In this document: in pieces, positions 1 through 13,046 of the stretch
How the letters are laid out: every line of letters starts with the position of its first letter
Position numbering within the stretch: position 1 is the stretch's first letter
DNA from: Trichoplax adhaerens
Taxonomy: Eukaryota; Placozoa; Uniplacotomia; Trichoplacea; Trichoplacidae
DNA: 64,000 bases
Assembly (NCBI RefSeq): GCF_000150275.1
Contig: NW_002060943.1
Span: 11,966,878-12,030,877 of the forward strand
Reading direction: 5' to 3'
Program-made: the position numbers and the translations under genes
The notes under the pieces: generated by a model
Database searches by the model: none
What the model saw: the letters and a program-made list of their open reading frames with translations, nothing else
What the model was told of the DNA's origin: nothing

Positions 1-3000
1 TCCTGCCTGTGGTTACAAAGCATACAAAATTATTCTAAAGCAATTTATAAAATTTATTTTTATGACCTTCTGTGATTCACGTCAGTATAAGCTGGCAAAA
101 ACCGTTTTACAATTAATCCAAATATTACTTTTGATAGATATTTTGGACATAAAGCCATAAAACTTAATTTTATATTTCTATCCTATCTTATTTGGTGACA
201 CTTTGTGACAGATTGAAATATCGGTATGCTGGAATTGATTGCTATTATTGAAAGTGATGGAAATAAGCATAAGACTTAGAAACTCCATTGGGATAAAAAT
301 CACTTTATTCTGGCTTGACCGAAATCCATGTTCTTGTTACATGCAACAAGTTGCTTATTAATTACAATTAATTAATACCGTACCTATAACTTACATCGAG
401 ATGCAATATAACATTTAAGCGAATAATAAGGTGCAGAAATCTTAGATAGTATAGTTGTAGTCTTTATACGAATGTTAGAAACATTGGCACGATTTCGAGA
501 GGATTGTTGCTCGTAATTTGACAAAAATTCTACGTGAATTCAAATTTAAACCCCTTGCTTGTTAGTTTCATATTTTGCGTTACGTAAATTCCATACAAAT
601 GCCTAAAAATATTGTTATTACCGTATTTATCATTTTACATTTATTCAGAATAAGCTGCTGGATTGTAAAATTTTAACAAGTGGTCTATTCTTGATAATAC
701 TAAAATGTAGCAAGAAGACGAAAATATCTTAATTTCTGCTTTAGTATTATAATCAGGATTATAGTTTAGTTGGTTGGGTAAATACCCGTATACTAGACTA
801 CTATATACATTTCACTTTGTTTTAGGTAAAAGAAGGATAGTAGCATCACAGGATTCGTATTAGCCTTCAGCTTAAGTTAATTCGTAATTATATTATTTCT
901 AGGTTTAGATCCTAATTACTTATTCATCTGCAATAAATTCCATTAATTTAGTTGATTTAAACGTAAAAAGGAAAGATCTACAGTCTGAAGTAAAGCACGC
1001 TATTTATTGCCCTGATAAAGTGGTAAAATAACTGTTATAATGGAATCAAATGCAACGGTAGCCTATATATCGCTTCTTGATTGTTGATAGAATCATTACG
1101 TAAAGTGATTATTAGTTGATGATCAAGCATTATAAGATAATGTTAGAATACATATGCAATCAGCTGATTACAAATTGCAAATAAGGTTTCTTGACAATTC
1201 ACCAGTAAACACTATATTGATATATTACATTTCTTGTATAGATTAAAAGATTTAAAGTTGAAAACTATCAATACGAACAGATTTGTTTATAGTTGATACG
1301 GTTTATAAACAAATACTATTATTATACATTTATTTGGAATAGCTGAATGTAATAGATGTCGTTGGATCAATTTATTAAGGTTGCAATATATTAAATTAAA
1401 CTACGTATAAGAACTACTAGGATGGCCTGAAGTTTTCTTAAAACTAGAATGTGAGGCTTTAGTAGTACAAAAGAGGTATTTGACCGATGTAAAAAACTGG
1501 GTATGATTAAACATTATTTTATCTTGCTGATCAAATTATTCTGTCAATCAGTTTTCTAAGTAAGTCAAACCAATCAGATAAATTGAACTAGATATTTCAC
1601 TGTTACTAGTTATTATATAACAAATGTTTGCTCTTGTGTATAAAAAGCTTCAACCCTTTTACAATTGCTAGTGGTTAAAGTTGTGAGCATTATGATTTGA
1701 TAAAGGGATAATTGCTCCACCCATTTTTTGCTGTATACTATTTTACTTGTTCTATCGTTCATGAATTTTGAGATACTCTAGATACAGAATATGAACCTAT
1801 GTGTTTGAAGAGTTAATTTAAAGTATAGCCGTATCAATTTGCTACAGTAAATCATTAAATTGCTGATAGTCACTCTGCAGTATGTCTTCACATCACATCT
1901 CTGAAAACACTACAATATTACTATTATAGGTGGAGCATTCCTTCATCTCTTTCATTGATCAATCGAGATTAACAGATTTTAAGCCATTTTGATTATGAAA
2001 AGATTGAAAGATAAAATTAGTCAATCGTCGAAATAATGTTGAGCATCTTGATCAGTACTATAGCTTGGAATGTTATCATTTAACTGCTAAAGTTACGAAA
2101 ACGAAGTTTAGATTTAGACATTAATTACCAGGGTGATTTTGCCGCACGTACTGTAATATTCATAGTTCCGAGCATAATCCCTAACATTTAAATAACAATC
2201 TCATGCTTACAATAATGTTTGTTAATGAATAGAATATTTCTTAGTAACTAAAGCAAATAATAACAATATTAACATCATTCCCGCAAGCTATTGTCCTAGA
2301 ATGCCCGCTTCGCATTCCGTAGCTTGAAAAGCTTATTTGGAACAATTGTGAAATATTTACAAACATTATACAAATAATGCATTGTAAATTAGCGAGAGAC
2401 TGGTAGATGATTACCCGTAAACGTCACTTTTGCACGTAACATAATTTCTGAAGCTTGTGTCATAAATGAAGCCAGTAAGCTAATATATCCGGACGAACGG
2501 AAATAAAAGCAATTTCATCGCATTAACTTTTGATAAAGTATCTCGCTGGCGGTGCATGGTGATCATAATCTTATTAAAACATGCAACACCTGGTATGATT
2601 TAGTGTTTGAGAATATTCGTATAGTATTTTGGATTGAATAACGAAGCTAATAGGGTAAAGAACGCTAGAAAGACGGCAACTACGATGTGTTCTGTAACCG
2701 TTGCTGTATTACGTGTATGTGCAGTAGTTATTGTCGTACTGTAGTTGATATATGTACTTGATAGTGATATGAAATATATATATATGCATATCTACTATGT
2801 TACAATTAAGGCAGTACTCCGCACTAGTTTAATTGGGTGAGCTGAATATATTGAATTAGGTGCCAGGGTACCGCATGCATCGAAACATTTCTATCAATCT
2901 ACATAAGGTATACCATCAAATGCTTAAAATAAAATAAAAGCAGCATAACAGTATCGTTTATCCTATAGTTAAATAGCTCCATTCGCGCAAGAGCGACACA

Positions 3001-3750
3001 TCCAATGCAGAAATACTTGTAGAACTCTATTAAAAAATGTTGGTATGATCAAAACTAATATTTTTTATTAGCTGAGCTGATAGAAATTTGGTATTTAATA
3101 AATTTTGTACACTAGCATACGTAACTGATGTTAAACAAATAGTTATGCAACATATACTCGTATATGAAAATGGAGTAGACTATGAATATTTTCCATCCAA
3201 AATGTATTGGGAGAAAAGTTGCTTAAAAATACAGGAGATTAAACTAGTAATAAAGAGTTATCTACGAGCTGTAATATCGTCAATTATTATTGGCAATTTA
3301 TAGTTTGATTATAATTCTTTATATTAGATATCGAGTAATTTCTCTAGAACAGTATCGAGAAAGATGAAGCGTTAAGGGTCTCTAATTTTATCTTTCTCAT
3401 AATAACCGTTTAATATAAAGATTACGTCAACGATACGTATATAGTTCGAATCTAAGATTTTAGAATTATTTCCTGTACAGTCTCATTTACATTCATGTAA
3501 TAATCTAGACATTATCTGGATGCTTCGATACATTCAGAAAGAATTTGAAATTTTTACATTGTACTGTATTTTACAGATTAGCTTGACTCTACCAGCTAAT
3601 GATTATCAAGAATATATTACAAAACGTGAATATAGCATTAATAAAAGTTGTCGTAGAGCAACCCGTAAAACCAAGCATGTAGTCTACGATTCTCTAAATG
3701 GCCCTCAAATCATCTCATACAGATATCTTATCATTGTGGCAGGCGCTACT
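1..3750. other. AT-rich region, no gene recognised
   Basis: This stretch is AT-rich, with stop codons in every frame and only short open frames. I found no exon with splice sites and recognisable protein similarity on either strand. Its right end must include the 3' untranslated region of the GPR137-family gene, which is transcribed leftwards and stops at 3751. Isolated exons of a gene lying further left cannot be excluded. Confidence 0.5.
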
Positions 3751-6700
3751 TTACGATTGAGATCCTGGCTCACAAAATTTACTCGATATTGTGCTGGTGG
3801 CGTATTGATCATATTCGTTATTTTCTCTTCCATGACTACTTGGTACATCAGTAAAATAGCTTTGGTATCTATTTTAAGTAAAAATCGTATTGAGTGAATT
3901 TATATTTTAGTAAACTACATACGTACGTAATATCTGCCACTATAAGAGCGAAATACACTTACCTCGCATACTGAACGGACGGGTTAATAGGGTAATCATC
4001 GTCATCCAGAAAAGCTTGCTGGTCATAATTAAATGTGTTGTAATGATTTTCATACGCAGAATTGATAACGAGGTTCTATTAGAGTACAAGGGGTGTGCAT
4101 TAGTATAAGTTCATAATTAATGTGTGTATATGTTTGTTAATGGCTATACCATTTTAGGCTAATAGTAATAATCCCGTGAATTTTAGAAGGCAATTAACTA
4201 ATGTCATCATCACGTATCCAAATACGAAATTGCAAGTATTTTTTGCTGCTCAAATCGATTTTAATGTAACGCCTTAGGGGCAACTTCTAAAACATCGTTT
4301 CGTAACAAACCTTATTGTAAGGCTTTTTAACTCTAAATAGCCAGACCACAATAAACGTAGGAAGAACTTCCCAAGCCAATAAAACGCAAACGAATGAGAT
4401 ATATCCGTAACCATGTGCAGCATAGAGATCAGCCTATACGGTGTTAATAAATCAATTAGTGGCTGAGATTTAGTAGTCATAGTTGCGATCTTAAGCTATG
4501 CGTATTATAATAAATAGATGATAGCGATGAACGGCGAATTAAGAATTAAGAATTGAACGTACAATTGAACGTAGAAGTACAAAACTCTATTTGCTTACTT
4601 GATCGGTTACGTTAATCCAGCCATATCCAAAAGTAGGTACTTTAGTAGGACTAATGGCTATGATGTTATAGATGGCTCGGGATACATATAAAGCAACAAT
4701 GATACCGCTGCAAATCACAGCTTGCAACATGGACATTTCCTATAAATTGGAGTAAACGAACTCTATCAATTTCATACTCCATATATTAAAGCTTAATGTA
4801 TAAACTCTTAATCTTATTGGGTAGACTAACTACGTGGAGTCGATTTAATGATTGACATTACTAGGAAACTGTCTTACAGATCTTGACGAATACAGGTTAC
4901 TGTAGGGATAATAACTATTTAAGGGTAGTTTATGAGGCGAAGAAATTCAGTGATCGCTACATACCTGGTTCTCATCAACTTGCAACTTGGAAGAAATGCC
5001 AGCTCTTTTCATCTATAAAGGGGAAAACGTTCCATTTACATATAAGTAGATGGCGATGATCAATTGAGTATTCTTGTTATATTTAATTATCGATTCAATT
5101 TACCTGAATTAAAAAGTAACAGAGAATAATAGCCATGACCACAAAGAGTAATCCATCGATCATCACTCGTACCAGTAGTAACAAGTGAGGAGGTGATCTT
5201 CCAGTAGCGGTAACTTTTCTAATTAATATTGCACAGATAATGTTGACGCTGACGAAAGCGCTGGTCATAATCATGAATGAGACAACCAAGGTTCGATGCC
5301 TATAATGAAATTCATACCAAATCATGATAAGGCAAATTAATAAGATTTAGTCTTCACGTCAATATAGACTACAGTAGATAACAAGTATTAATATACTTGT
5401 TTTAGTACAGACAGGGTAAAGTGTTGACAATAATTGATATATGATGATTTATGAAATAAACAATAGAACAGATTCAAGTCACTAATTTATGAAATCCCAG
5501 TAATCTATTTATTAATAGCCATCGTTGGCAAGTAGCTGATAAAAAAATATATAGGATACGCAATTAAAATAAACATGGCATAAGTTATCATGTACGAGAT
5601 TGTTACCGCATGAAGTAAAGTTGATTGCCTTTCTCGATCAGTTGATAATAAACATGCCGACAATATTTTTACATTGTTTGAATTAACGCAATTTGATATG
5701 TACTGTAGATGGAAATTAATTACCAATCACCATCTAATCTGCTACAATTAACAAACTATTTGATTAATCTATTTTCAGTAAAAGCTGTCCGCATTTAACA
5801 ACATATAATTTAATATTATATAATTGATGGTAGCAACGATCGGACTGTTTAAAGGAGAGCTATGGGAATGATACAGTTCGACTTTAGACAGCTCTCCTAT
5901 CTAGTGTCACTCGTGCTGGCATAAATAGTCAATAGTAAGTTGATATTACTATATACAGTACTATGAGTAGTATAGTATTGCCGCACCATACACCAGTCAA
6001 TAATATTGACTGTGAATTAAAGCGATAAAATGGAAATTCTCACCAGTAAATAAGGAGAAAACGGGTGAATAAATACTCAAAAATAGTCTATAATCTACAA
6101 ATTGCGAAGTGAACTATCGTTATCAAGTCAAGTGTTTCGACTATCAACAAATCAAAACAGGCCTATCATGATACGAACGAATTACTACTGTATAATGAGA
6201 AGTGTTTACTCGAGGTGCAATATGTAATCGGGTATGGATGAAGTTTTATTTATTAATAATCTACGCATGATCTCATGATACGGGAATTGGATTCTAGCCC
6301 GATCAAGAAGTTTTGCACTGCCAGCGGTCACAAAGTGGTCAACTGATCCTTTACTCTACTTTCTATTACTATTGTTTACGAAAAAGAAACAAGTTGACTT
6401 TTTGACGGGTTCTTACCGATGATTTGGAGATATTCTCATGGAATTGATGACATTGCGGCGACCTTTTATGTAAGCCTAAAGTTCCAATTCAAAAAAGAAA
6501 AGAAAAAAGGCAATTAAAGATGCTAGACGAATTACCAATCAAGAGCAAAACAAATCACTGCTGTGTCATTGGGGACTGGCCAGAAAAAAAAGGCCGCTGA
6601 GTGATACATAAACTACCGAAAACATCGAGCCCAACAATAGGAGTTAACTCAGTCGAAACGGTCGATTCCTTCGTCTACATACTGTACTGTACTGTGCACT

Positions 6701-7115
6701 TGCACTGGTTGAATCTAGTCGCGTAGCTTACCTTGCCGAAGTAGAAAGCCAATAAAGTCAAGGTTATAAATTGCAAACAGACTGGTAAGCAATAGAGCAA
6801 CCAGTAAAAAAATGTGGGGAGCGTATTGGCCAATTGGCAATTACGAAAATAAAAGGAGAATAAGGTGATCCGTAAGCTGGCCCATATCAGACATAAGAAG
6901 AGGAAAACTGATTGAAATGATAAACGTTTATGGCCATAGCGTAAGATGAAAAATAACTGAATATAAATCAGGATGAAGAGCAAGGAGAAAATAACCGTAA
7001 AACCAACGGTTAAACCAAGATGGACCGTTGCTGGTATCGCCGGTAATTCTGTAGCGACATGCGGTAGGGTAGTATGCTCAGGCGGAGAATCAGTAGAAGG
7101 AGAAAGCAATGCCAT
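3751..7115 (-). CDS. GPR137: GPR137-family lysosomal integral membrane protein, complete
   Basis: Seven-transmembrane protein of the GPR137/TM7SF1 family. Vertebrate members sit in the lysosomal membrane and promote Rag GTPase/mTORC1 recruitment; that role is family knowledge. Exons on the minus strand: 6732-7115, 6417-6475, 5104-5299, 4965-5012, 4599-4739, 4311-4433, 3963-4075, 3751-3868. They sum to 1182 nt, an exact 394 codons with stop, and every junction is GT-AG and in phase. Family blocks visible: YGHKRLSFQ and [10 protein letters not shown] in exon 1, [12 protein letters not shown] next to them, [14 protein letters not shown] in exon 3, SRAIYN and [10 protein letters not shown] in exon 5, AWEVLPTF in exon 6. 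The C-terminal tail is hydrophilic and shorter than in vertebrate paralogues, which explains why the two last exons show little similarity. The start is the first ATG of exon 1, followed by a Ser/Thr/Pro-rich lumenal stretch. Paralogue identity (GPR137, 137B or 137C) cannot be decided. Confidence 0.9.
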
Positions 7116-7199
7116 GATGGAAAAGCAGTTGATTTTCTTTCTTTACATCAACATTGCCGATGGTGGCAATTGGTAATTCTAACTGAAGGGGAAGGCCAG

Positions 7200-8372
7200 T
7201 CGACTTGAACAGTTCTACAGTACGTCCAGTCCAGTTCAGTACAGTATTGTACTTTGTACTGTACCGTACAGTACGTACACCTGTTTACTGTACTGTAATT
7301 ATACAGTACAGTACAGTACTGTACAGTACAGTACACCTGTTTACTGTACTGTAATTATACAGTACAGTACAGTACAGTAGTTTTTTTACTCGATGCTTTG
7401 TACTGTACTACACTGTATGTACTGTAAAGTAGAAAACCGCGACGCTTGGCCAGTTTTCACGTGCGGCACCATTCGATTCGTAGAGATATCACATTGGATT
7501 ATTCTCTTCGATCTGGCCTACTAACTGAAGGCACTGTTCCTTTTGAGTTTTTCTGCTCAGGTAGAAATGCAGAAGGGTAGACCTAGCTTATTGGTGCGAT
7601 GGGCTAGTCATATTTCGTCATAAGACTCCTACCGATGTGTAGTCATAGGCTCATAGCCCATAGTTACCTGTGCCTGAGTCTGCGCTTAATTAATTTTAAT
7701 TTTAGTCGCTGAGTAATATCCTAGACAGTACTGTACAGTGTACAGTACAGTAGTGTACAGTACTGTACACTGTACATTACAATACAGTACTGTACTGTAT
7801 GTTTATTTTCCTTTCCAACTTTTGGATGGCAAAGTACATAGTAATTATGACTATGTACTTCGACTGTTCTAGAGACATCATGGTATAAAGTCTAGTTCTT
7901 TTACCATACTGTAGTTTCAGTAATATTTTTTCCCTTTTTCTGAGTCTGAAAAGAAAATCAACACATCGTCGATTGAGTATAGTATAGTACCAAGACCGTA
8001 AACATGAACCCGACTGACATCCACCCTCTTTGGCATCATTGGTATGTAAACAAATTCTTCAGCGGTCAACAGTGGATACCGTCTGTACGTCCACCTTGTC
8101 TGTACCCATGCCGTCAATCCGAGTCACACCATTCAGAGATCAAGTTTGCGTGTTGTACAGTGTACAGTGCATCACACTACAGTACAGTACTGTACTGTAC
8201 AGTATTGATTTTTTACAGTGCATTTCAGTACTGTACTGTATTGTTGTTTCTGTATGAATATTTTTGGTTATTGTCTTGTTCCTATTGTGTGCTTCAGCAT
8301 GCGTCCAATCACAAGCGGTTGCGTGTCAGTGTACAGTACAGTACTCTAAATGACTGGACTGTACGTACGTGA
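7200..8372. repeat. Clusters of TACTGTAC / GTACAGTAC palindromes in a divergent promoter region
   Basis: Dense runs of the self-complementary words TACTGTAC and GTACAGTAC occur at about 7202-7385, 7395-7430, 7725-7800, 8155-8240 and 8330-8372. One block starting ACACCTGTTTACTG is duplicated in tandem (7277 and 7333, period 56 bp). Several short open frames here are by-products of the repeat. The region lies between the 5' ends of the GPR137-family gene (leftwards) and ERO1 (rightwards). It may therefore contain both promoters, but no TATA box or other element stands out. Single copies of the word also occur elsewhere in the window (about 6680, 18240, 18870, 20640, 24500). Confidence 0.75.
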
Positions 8373-8507
8373 TGTAACAATTTAAAATAGTACAAAAGTC
8401 GATTGAGAGGGGCAGAAGAGAATCGACCCTTTGATTTCTACCTCAAGGATTGGAGAACTTTCCGCGTACACTTGGATTCTCGGACAAGTTATCCCTGTCT
8501 AAGGTGG

Positions 8508-11500
8508 ATGCAATCATTTCTTTGCATTGCCAGACTTGTGTACATTCTTGCTGCTTTCTTCGGTAGCTCGTCTGCTCATGAAAAATGCTCTACTGCAAGG
8601 TAGCGGTGATATTATTGTGGTCGATCACGAGCTGTTGGTGCTTATGCAAGGTACGTTGGGTTGATGTTCGTTGATGAATGATATTGATTGCCATGCAACA
8701 GATTGATTTAAGTCATGGCAACGATTGATCGTATACAGCAATGGATAAAGTGGACTACAGTAGTGAATCACTACTATAAGAAACGATAAATTTCTGTTGA
8801 CAACAACGATTACCAATCCAGACGTCAATTATTTATTTACGTACTGTGCAAGTTGTTGACATGATTTCGATTTGCTACTCGATGATCAATATATTTTCAT
8901 GATCAATATATTTTGATGATGATAGCTAGTCATACGCATTCGACGTTGTGATTCCACAAGACACAGTAGAAGCAGGATATAGATGTTTCTTGGATTAGTC
9001 TACAATAGAGAGATGAAACTGTGTTGATAGATGGAATGCAATCGATGCTTTTATTGCTTTTTGACTACTTTGTCTTGAAATTAATCTTTGCCTTATTTAC
9101 AGTTGGAAGGCCAAGTGGAAGATTGTCATTGTCAAGTAGAAACGGTCGATAAAGTCAATAATCTCAAAATCTTTCCGTTACTTCAAACTTTGGTGCAGTA
9201 TAATTACTTTAAGTTTTATCCGGTAAGTGACAACAATAACCATGTTCTTAAATTAATATTGTAACACAATTAGTGTTACAATATACAGAATGGGCTGTAC
9301 ACTGGGTGCACAATTAGTTTACTTGTTGATGTCATGCATGATGCAATGCTAACCAAAACATTCTTCTGCTGGTATTCTTTCTTTACTGATCATCATCATG
9401 ACTTAATTGATTGCAGTGGTAATGATATTAATAGGACAGTCTACTAAATTGACGGTATCTACGCCCTTTCATAAATACAGTTATTTGATACAGTTGTCGT
9501 CAATGGCCTAAATCCAGAAATGATATTCTAATAATGGCCATACGCGTATTTATCGTAATTGTACAGTCATCACTACTATATTTCCAACTGGGCGTAGACG
9601 CACAACCATTTCCATATTTTTAGCTATCATCATTGAACTAACTTGATACACGACTTGCAGATACGATAAAACTTTACCAAAGCTATTGTCAAACTGATTC
9701 TGTCATGTTGATAGGTCAATTTAATAAAACCTTGCCCATTCTGGCATGATGATAATCGATGTGTACTACGCCATTGCTCCGTCAATGAATGCAAGGAAAC
9801 TGAATTACCAGCAGGACTTCGAGGCAAGCCACGCTTACTCAATAAAAGTAAAAGGTAATTGAATGCTCGTAACATGGATAAATTGTTCAATCATGCTACG
9901 TTTGAGTTCACAGGGAATTTCATAAACTATCATCGCAATAAGCAATAGAAAAGATTGCATTGAGGTTTTTATTTATTTTCATGACCAACAAATTCGATCG
10001 ATATGAAAATAAATTGTAATTATTTTGCTTTTAGTGCAGAAGGAAGCTCTAACGATATCGACAATGATGTCGATTGTAAAAAATATGCTGCTGAAAATGA
10101 TGTTTTAGGCAAAATCGACTCCACTTTAACCGATCAAGACAAACGTGCATTTGTAGGATGGAAACAACATGATGACTCAGGGGATAATTTCTGCGATATC
10201 GACGATGAAAATGCATCCGACGTAAAGTATGTCAATCTACTACTGAATCCTGAACGATTCACAGGATATGGTGGCAAATCGGCTCATCGAATTTGGAAAA
10301 CTATTTACAACGAAAACTGCTTTACGTAAGAATCATTCAGGAAAATTGTTATAACGTAAAAATGCAGTTGCCATTCTTTTCCTGTTATTTCATTTTCTTC
10401 AAGATCCCTTAAATTAGCACGTTTACTTCATGTTATACTATAGTCCTGCAAAGTCTTACAAAGACATTGCTATATCAGGATTTACGCAAGGTAAAATAAT
10501 TTGGATCATTTACTTTAACGTTATTATCATCAACAAATCGCACTACTGTATTTTGAAGATTACATGGCAAGGCGTGATAATGATAATAATAATTTTGTGC
10601 TTTACAAGGACTCTGTCTTGAAAAGAGAGCTTTCTTTCGATTAATTTCTGGTATGCATGCCAGCGTAAATATCCATTTATCAGCTAAATATCTTTTACCA
10701 GGTAAACTAATGCTCGCACTGGGTTAATAATCCAGTTACTAACATTTGTTAAACTTACCGTCTTTATTTACATGTTATATTCGTATGTATGAGCATGAAC
10801 TAATAAAATAGTCTTTATAATAGTCCATGATATGAGTAACGGCAATTTCTTACATTGGCGCCGACATAAACAAGACAATGATAACTTTAGCCAATATTTA
10901 CTGCCATTACAGACACAAAAGCTACTTTTATGAGAGGTAAAAGTTCTTTTCGTTGGGGACCTAATGTACATGAATTTCAAAATCGTTTCTCTTCTGAAAA
11001 TACCAATGGAGAAGGTTATTTGTAGAAATAAATTATGTCATCAATCAGCTAGTGGAAGTAGCCAATGTTAAATATATCTTACTATTGATATCGTTTAATA
11101 GGTCCATTGAAATTAAAGAATCTCTATTTTGCCTACCTGGTGCTATTAAGAGCTGTTACGAAAGCTGCGCCATATTGGGAAAAAATGGATTTTTACACTG
11201 GCAACACCACCGAAGATGAAAGTGTTAAAAGAATAATACTAGATATTGTATCCATAGCAAAGTAATTTCTTACATCATTTAACTGCTTGAAAGAAGTTAA
11301 ACAACATTACCATTATTTTAAGAAATTCTAATACCAATCATTTAAATCTATAGATCAAACTGTAATGGATCTTTTGATGAAACTGAGCTATTTGCTGGAG
11401 AGCCAGAAAAAGCTCTTGCGTTAAAGGTGGTATAATCTATTTTGTACGGTATATCTACATTATAGCTAACCACCTTTGCGTCTGATCTTATTATAGAAAG

Positions 11501-11985
11501 AATTTCGCGATCACTTTCGGAATATCTCCAAGATAATGGATTGCGTTGGATGTAATAAATGTCGCTTGTGGGGAAAGATACAGGTTTGCCATGTCGCATT
11601 TGTTTCATTGTATTTCACTATTGGTATCTTCTTCGCAATAGAGTGACACTACCTGGATAACTAACTAATTCGTTCTTGTATTCAGGTCCGTGGTATCGGT
11701 ACGGCATTAAAGATCCTCTTTTCAGTGAAAAATGAAGCTTTAAATAACGCAGATAAATTTCATTTGAAGCGTCCTGAAATTATATCATTAATTAATACAT
11801 TAGCAAGGTACTACCTGAGCAATTTTAAATTTATTGACTGTAGACATCGTTTGCAATGCAATCAATTATCAATAGGATACAGTAATGGTTGTAAGTAAAT
11901 CAATGCTTACATATCTGTGTTTAGATTCTCAGAAAGCATAAGAGAGATCCACAACTTTAAAGAACTCATGAAGGGCCGTAAATGA
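8508..11985 (+). CDS. ERO1: ERO1 endoplasmic reticulum thiol oxidase (one N-terminal exon unresolved)
   Basis: ERO1 reoxidises protein disulfide isomerase in the ER lumen using FAD and O2. Exons supported by phase and similarity: 9103-9222, 9715-9854, 10035-10325, 10444-10490, 10609-10701, 10913-11014, 11102-11261, 11354-11426, 11497-11583, 11686-11807, 11925-11985 (432 codons with stop). Key features: [10 protein letters not shown] at the start; the shuttle pair as C-x4-C in CSVNEC; FAD-site blocks such as [12 protein letters not shown] and [11 protein letters not shown]; and the active-site CVGCNKC followed by RLWGK in exon 10. A likely signal-peptide exon starts at ATG 8508 ([18 protein letters not shown]) and reaches a donor at 8599. 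It does not join 9103 in phase, so a small exon, expected to carry the conserved C-x-C before DCHC, is missing from this model. Family identity is certain; the first 30-50 residues are not. The gene is convergent with the RNF141-like gene. Confidence 0.9.
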
Positions 11986-13046
11986 AAACGAGATACGTGC
12001 GAATCCGTTTATCTAATATACATACGCGTATTTTTATTACGTGCTTCGTGCTTTTGTGAATAGCATATAGCCTGCGATATCAAGTGCCTAGGACCGTAAC
12101 ACATTGCAGTCACTTAAAAAATTTATTTTGCGCCTGAAGTTATTTGTTAATGGTCAATGTGCTCTTATCTGTATTTTTAAAATAGTGCTTGTTATATTGC
12201 TACTAAACTTAGTTATTACATAGTAACGATGAAAAAGTGAAAGCAATTGAAGATACTTTGGTAAATGCTGCTATAAGACAACTCATTAACAGTGATAGTG
12301 CTGGCATTTTTATTGATTAATTATATTTCGCTCCTACTGATAGTTTGAAGAGAAAATGTTTTTAAACACAATCAGACAAAAGCGCCTTACAATGCTAGTA
12401 AAATAGTTTATTAATATTTTCTTTGTAATTAATCCTTAATGAAATCGAATTGTAACGCTCTATTGATGGAGCTCTAGGCAAATAGTTGACATTACACATG
12501 TTCGCAATACATTATTATACATATAGACAGAATTCGAGCTATTGACCGTAATTAGTAGTAATAGCATATGGCATCTTCTTTCTTTTGGATAAGAACCATA
12601 CAGATATAGACAAAACAGAAAATATTTGCATATTCTATTCCTTAATATCTACACAAACAATAAGATTCCGGATGCTACACCGTTGTTTAATTACAATATC
12701 ATATTTCACTTATTGAGATACAAACTACTGTAGAAGCAACAGAGTAGTTATCATATTTTACAAAAGTATGATTGTATTTTGATGAATATATTTGATACAG
12801 TTAATATATATATATATATAATTATATCTGTATACAGTATACGAAAAATGTATCTATATACCAATTATATGCTACCTGTAAGTTGTCCAACGGATTAATA
12901 TAAAATTAGATACCCTTAATAAAAATTAAGCAGTCGTTAAAAGTAAAATCCATTACGTAGATTTTTTCTCGACGGATGCTTTTAAAATTTGTAGATAAAG
13001 TAATACACTGGTAAGGTAGTAATAAACAACATATATTTACGCTATA
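11986..13046. other. Convergent intergenic spacer, no gene seen
   Basis: AT-rich spacer between the stop codons of ERO1 (plus strand) and the RNF141-like gene (minus strand). It must contain both 3' untranslated regions. A short TA dinucleotide run occurs near 12808-12822. I see no coding signal. Confidence 0.6.

Noticed and set aside
3520-3897. 125-codon open frame on the plus strand
   Set aside because: It lies opposite the last GPR137 exon (3751-3868), whose phase and stop complete an exact 394-codon gene; no similarity in the plus frame.
7148-8372. Several overlapping 62-122 codon frames on both strands
   Set aside because: Their sequence comes from the TACTGTAC repeat (Tyr/Cys/Thr/Val/Gln runs).
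12800-12825. TA dinucleotide runs (also near 19040, 34030, 50315)
   Set aside because: Simple low-complexity sequence common in AT-rich introns and spacers.
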